From Gammaproteobacteria bacterium (GTDB lineage: Bacteria > Pseudomonadota > Gammaproteobacteria > Pseudomonadales > Halieaceae), in assembly GCA_002748505.1 (NCBI GenBank), contig PDSN01000028.1, positions 1 to 5,398 on the forward strand: a DNA stretch of 5,398 bases, in the 5' to 3' direction. The notes under the pieces are model-generated. The model worked only from the letters and a program-made list of their open reading frames with translations, had not been told where the DNA came from and ran no database searches. The position numbers and the translations under genes were made by a program. Shown piece after piece: positions 5,368-5,398 of the stretch; within the stretch, counting starts at the first letter, position 1; each line of letters begins with the position of its first letter.

Positions 5368-5388
5368 GAGTAGTTGTCACAACTATTC
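5368..5388 (+). other. Leader hairpin with perfect 7-bp palindrome
   Basis: TAGTTGT-C-ACAACTA (5371-5385) is perfectly symmetrical. With the flanks it can fold as a nine-pair stem with a UCA loop and one G-U pair. It directly follows the conserved GTGTGGGTGCTTG leader block, where pseudomonad leaders also have a structured segment, so it is probably part of the pre-16S fold. Confidence 0.5.
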
Positions 5389-5398
5389 AGACACAACA

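Larger units (their letters stand above)
5274..5398 (+). ncRNA. 5' leader of a ribosomal RNA operon (16S gene beyond the window)
   Basis: The stretch after the second promoter matches the rRNA leader pattern of pseudomonads: TTTAACAA (boxA region) followed by GTGTGGGTGCTTG (5353-5365). It also has a small stem GGUUGGGG-AGAG-CCCCGAUU (5278-5297), with G-U pairs, near the expected transcript start. The leader recruits Nus antitermination factors and supplies the 5' half of the 16S processing stem. It holds no credible coding region. The mature 16S start is not reached, so the operon is inferred from promoters and leader only. Confidence 0.75.

Noticed and set aside
5016..5396. 126-codon - strand frame over the rRNA promoter region
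   Set aside because: It covers two promoters, boxA and the rRNA leader, and has no family features.

Overview
The window looks like a chromosomal stretch of a gammaproteobacterium. The proteins and gene order resemble the Pseudomonas/Cellvibrio side of the class, but I cannot name a genus from sequence alone. It holds a branched-chain amino acid (isoleucine/valine) block, then a phospholipid synthesis gene, then the promoter and leader of a ribosomal RNA operon. The 16S gene itself would start beyond the right edge.

Layout, left to right. (1) 1-1029, + strand: the 3' 60% of ilvI, the catalytic subunit of acetohydroxyacid synthase (AHAS). (2) 1032-1547, + strand: ilvH, the AHAS regulatory subunit. 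It is IlvH-like only to residue ~129; the last ~34 family residues are gone and a 42-residue unrelated tail replaces them. (3) 1427-1703: an AT-rich segment bounded by 36-37 bp near-perfect inverted repeats, like a miniature inverted-repeat element. It supplies the aberrant ilvH tail. (4) 1592-3082, - strand: ilvC, a long (class II, enterobacterial-type) ketol-acid reductoisomerase. It carries an out-of-frame deletion of roughly 104 bp near its 3' end, and the authentic last 28 codons survive in another frame at 1717-1803. (5) 3083-3226: divergent promoter/operator region. (6) 3227-4126, + strand: ilvY, the LysR-type activator of ilvC. (7) 4160-5008, + strand: pssA, phosphatidylserine synthase. 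(8) 5009-5398: no protein gene; two tandem rRNA-type promoters, a boxA-like antitermination site and leader hairpins.

How the genes fit together: IlvI/IlvH make acetolactate and acetohydroxybutyrate. IlvC converts these to dihydroxy acids. IlvY senses those same IlvC substrates and switches ilvC on. In Pseudomonas the same neighbourhood is ilvI-ilvH-ilvC-pssA, all in one direction with a short class I ilvC. Here a divergent ilvY/class II ilvC pair sits in that slot, with damage and a repeat element at its ilvH-side border. The most interesting signal is this rearranged border: truncated ilvH, an inverted-repeat element, and an ilvC frameshift within about 400 bp. It may be real locus decay after a gene replacement, or partly an assembly or sequencing fault. 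I found no CRISPR array, tRNA, transposase gene or unknown multi-gene system.
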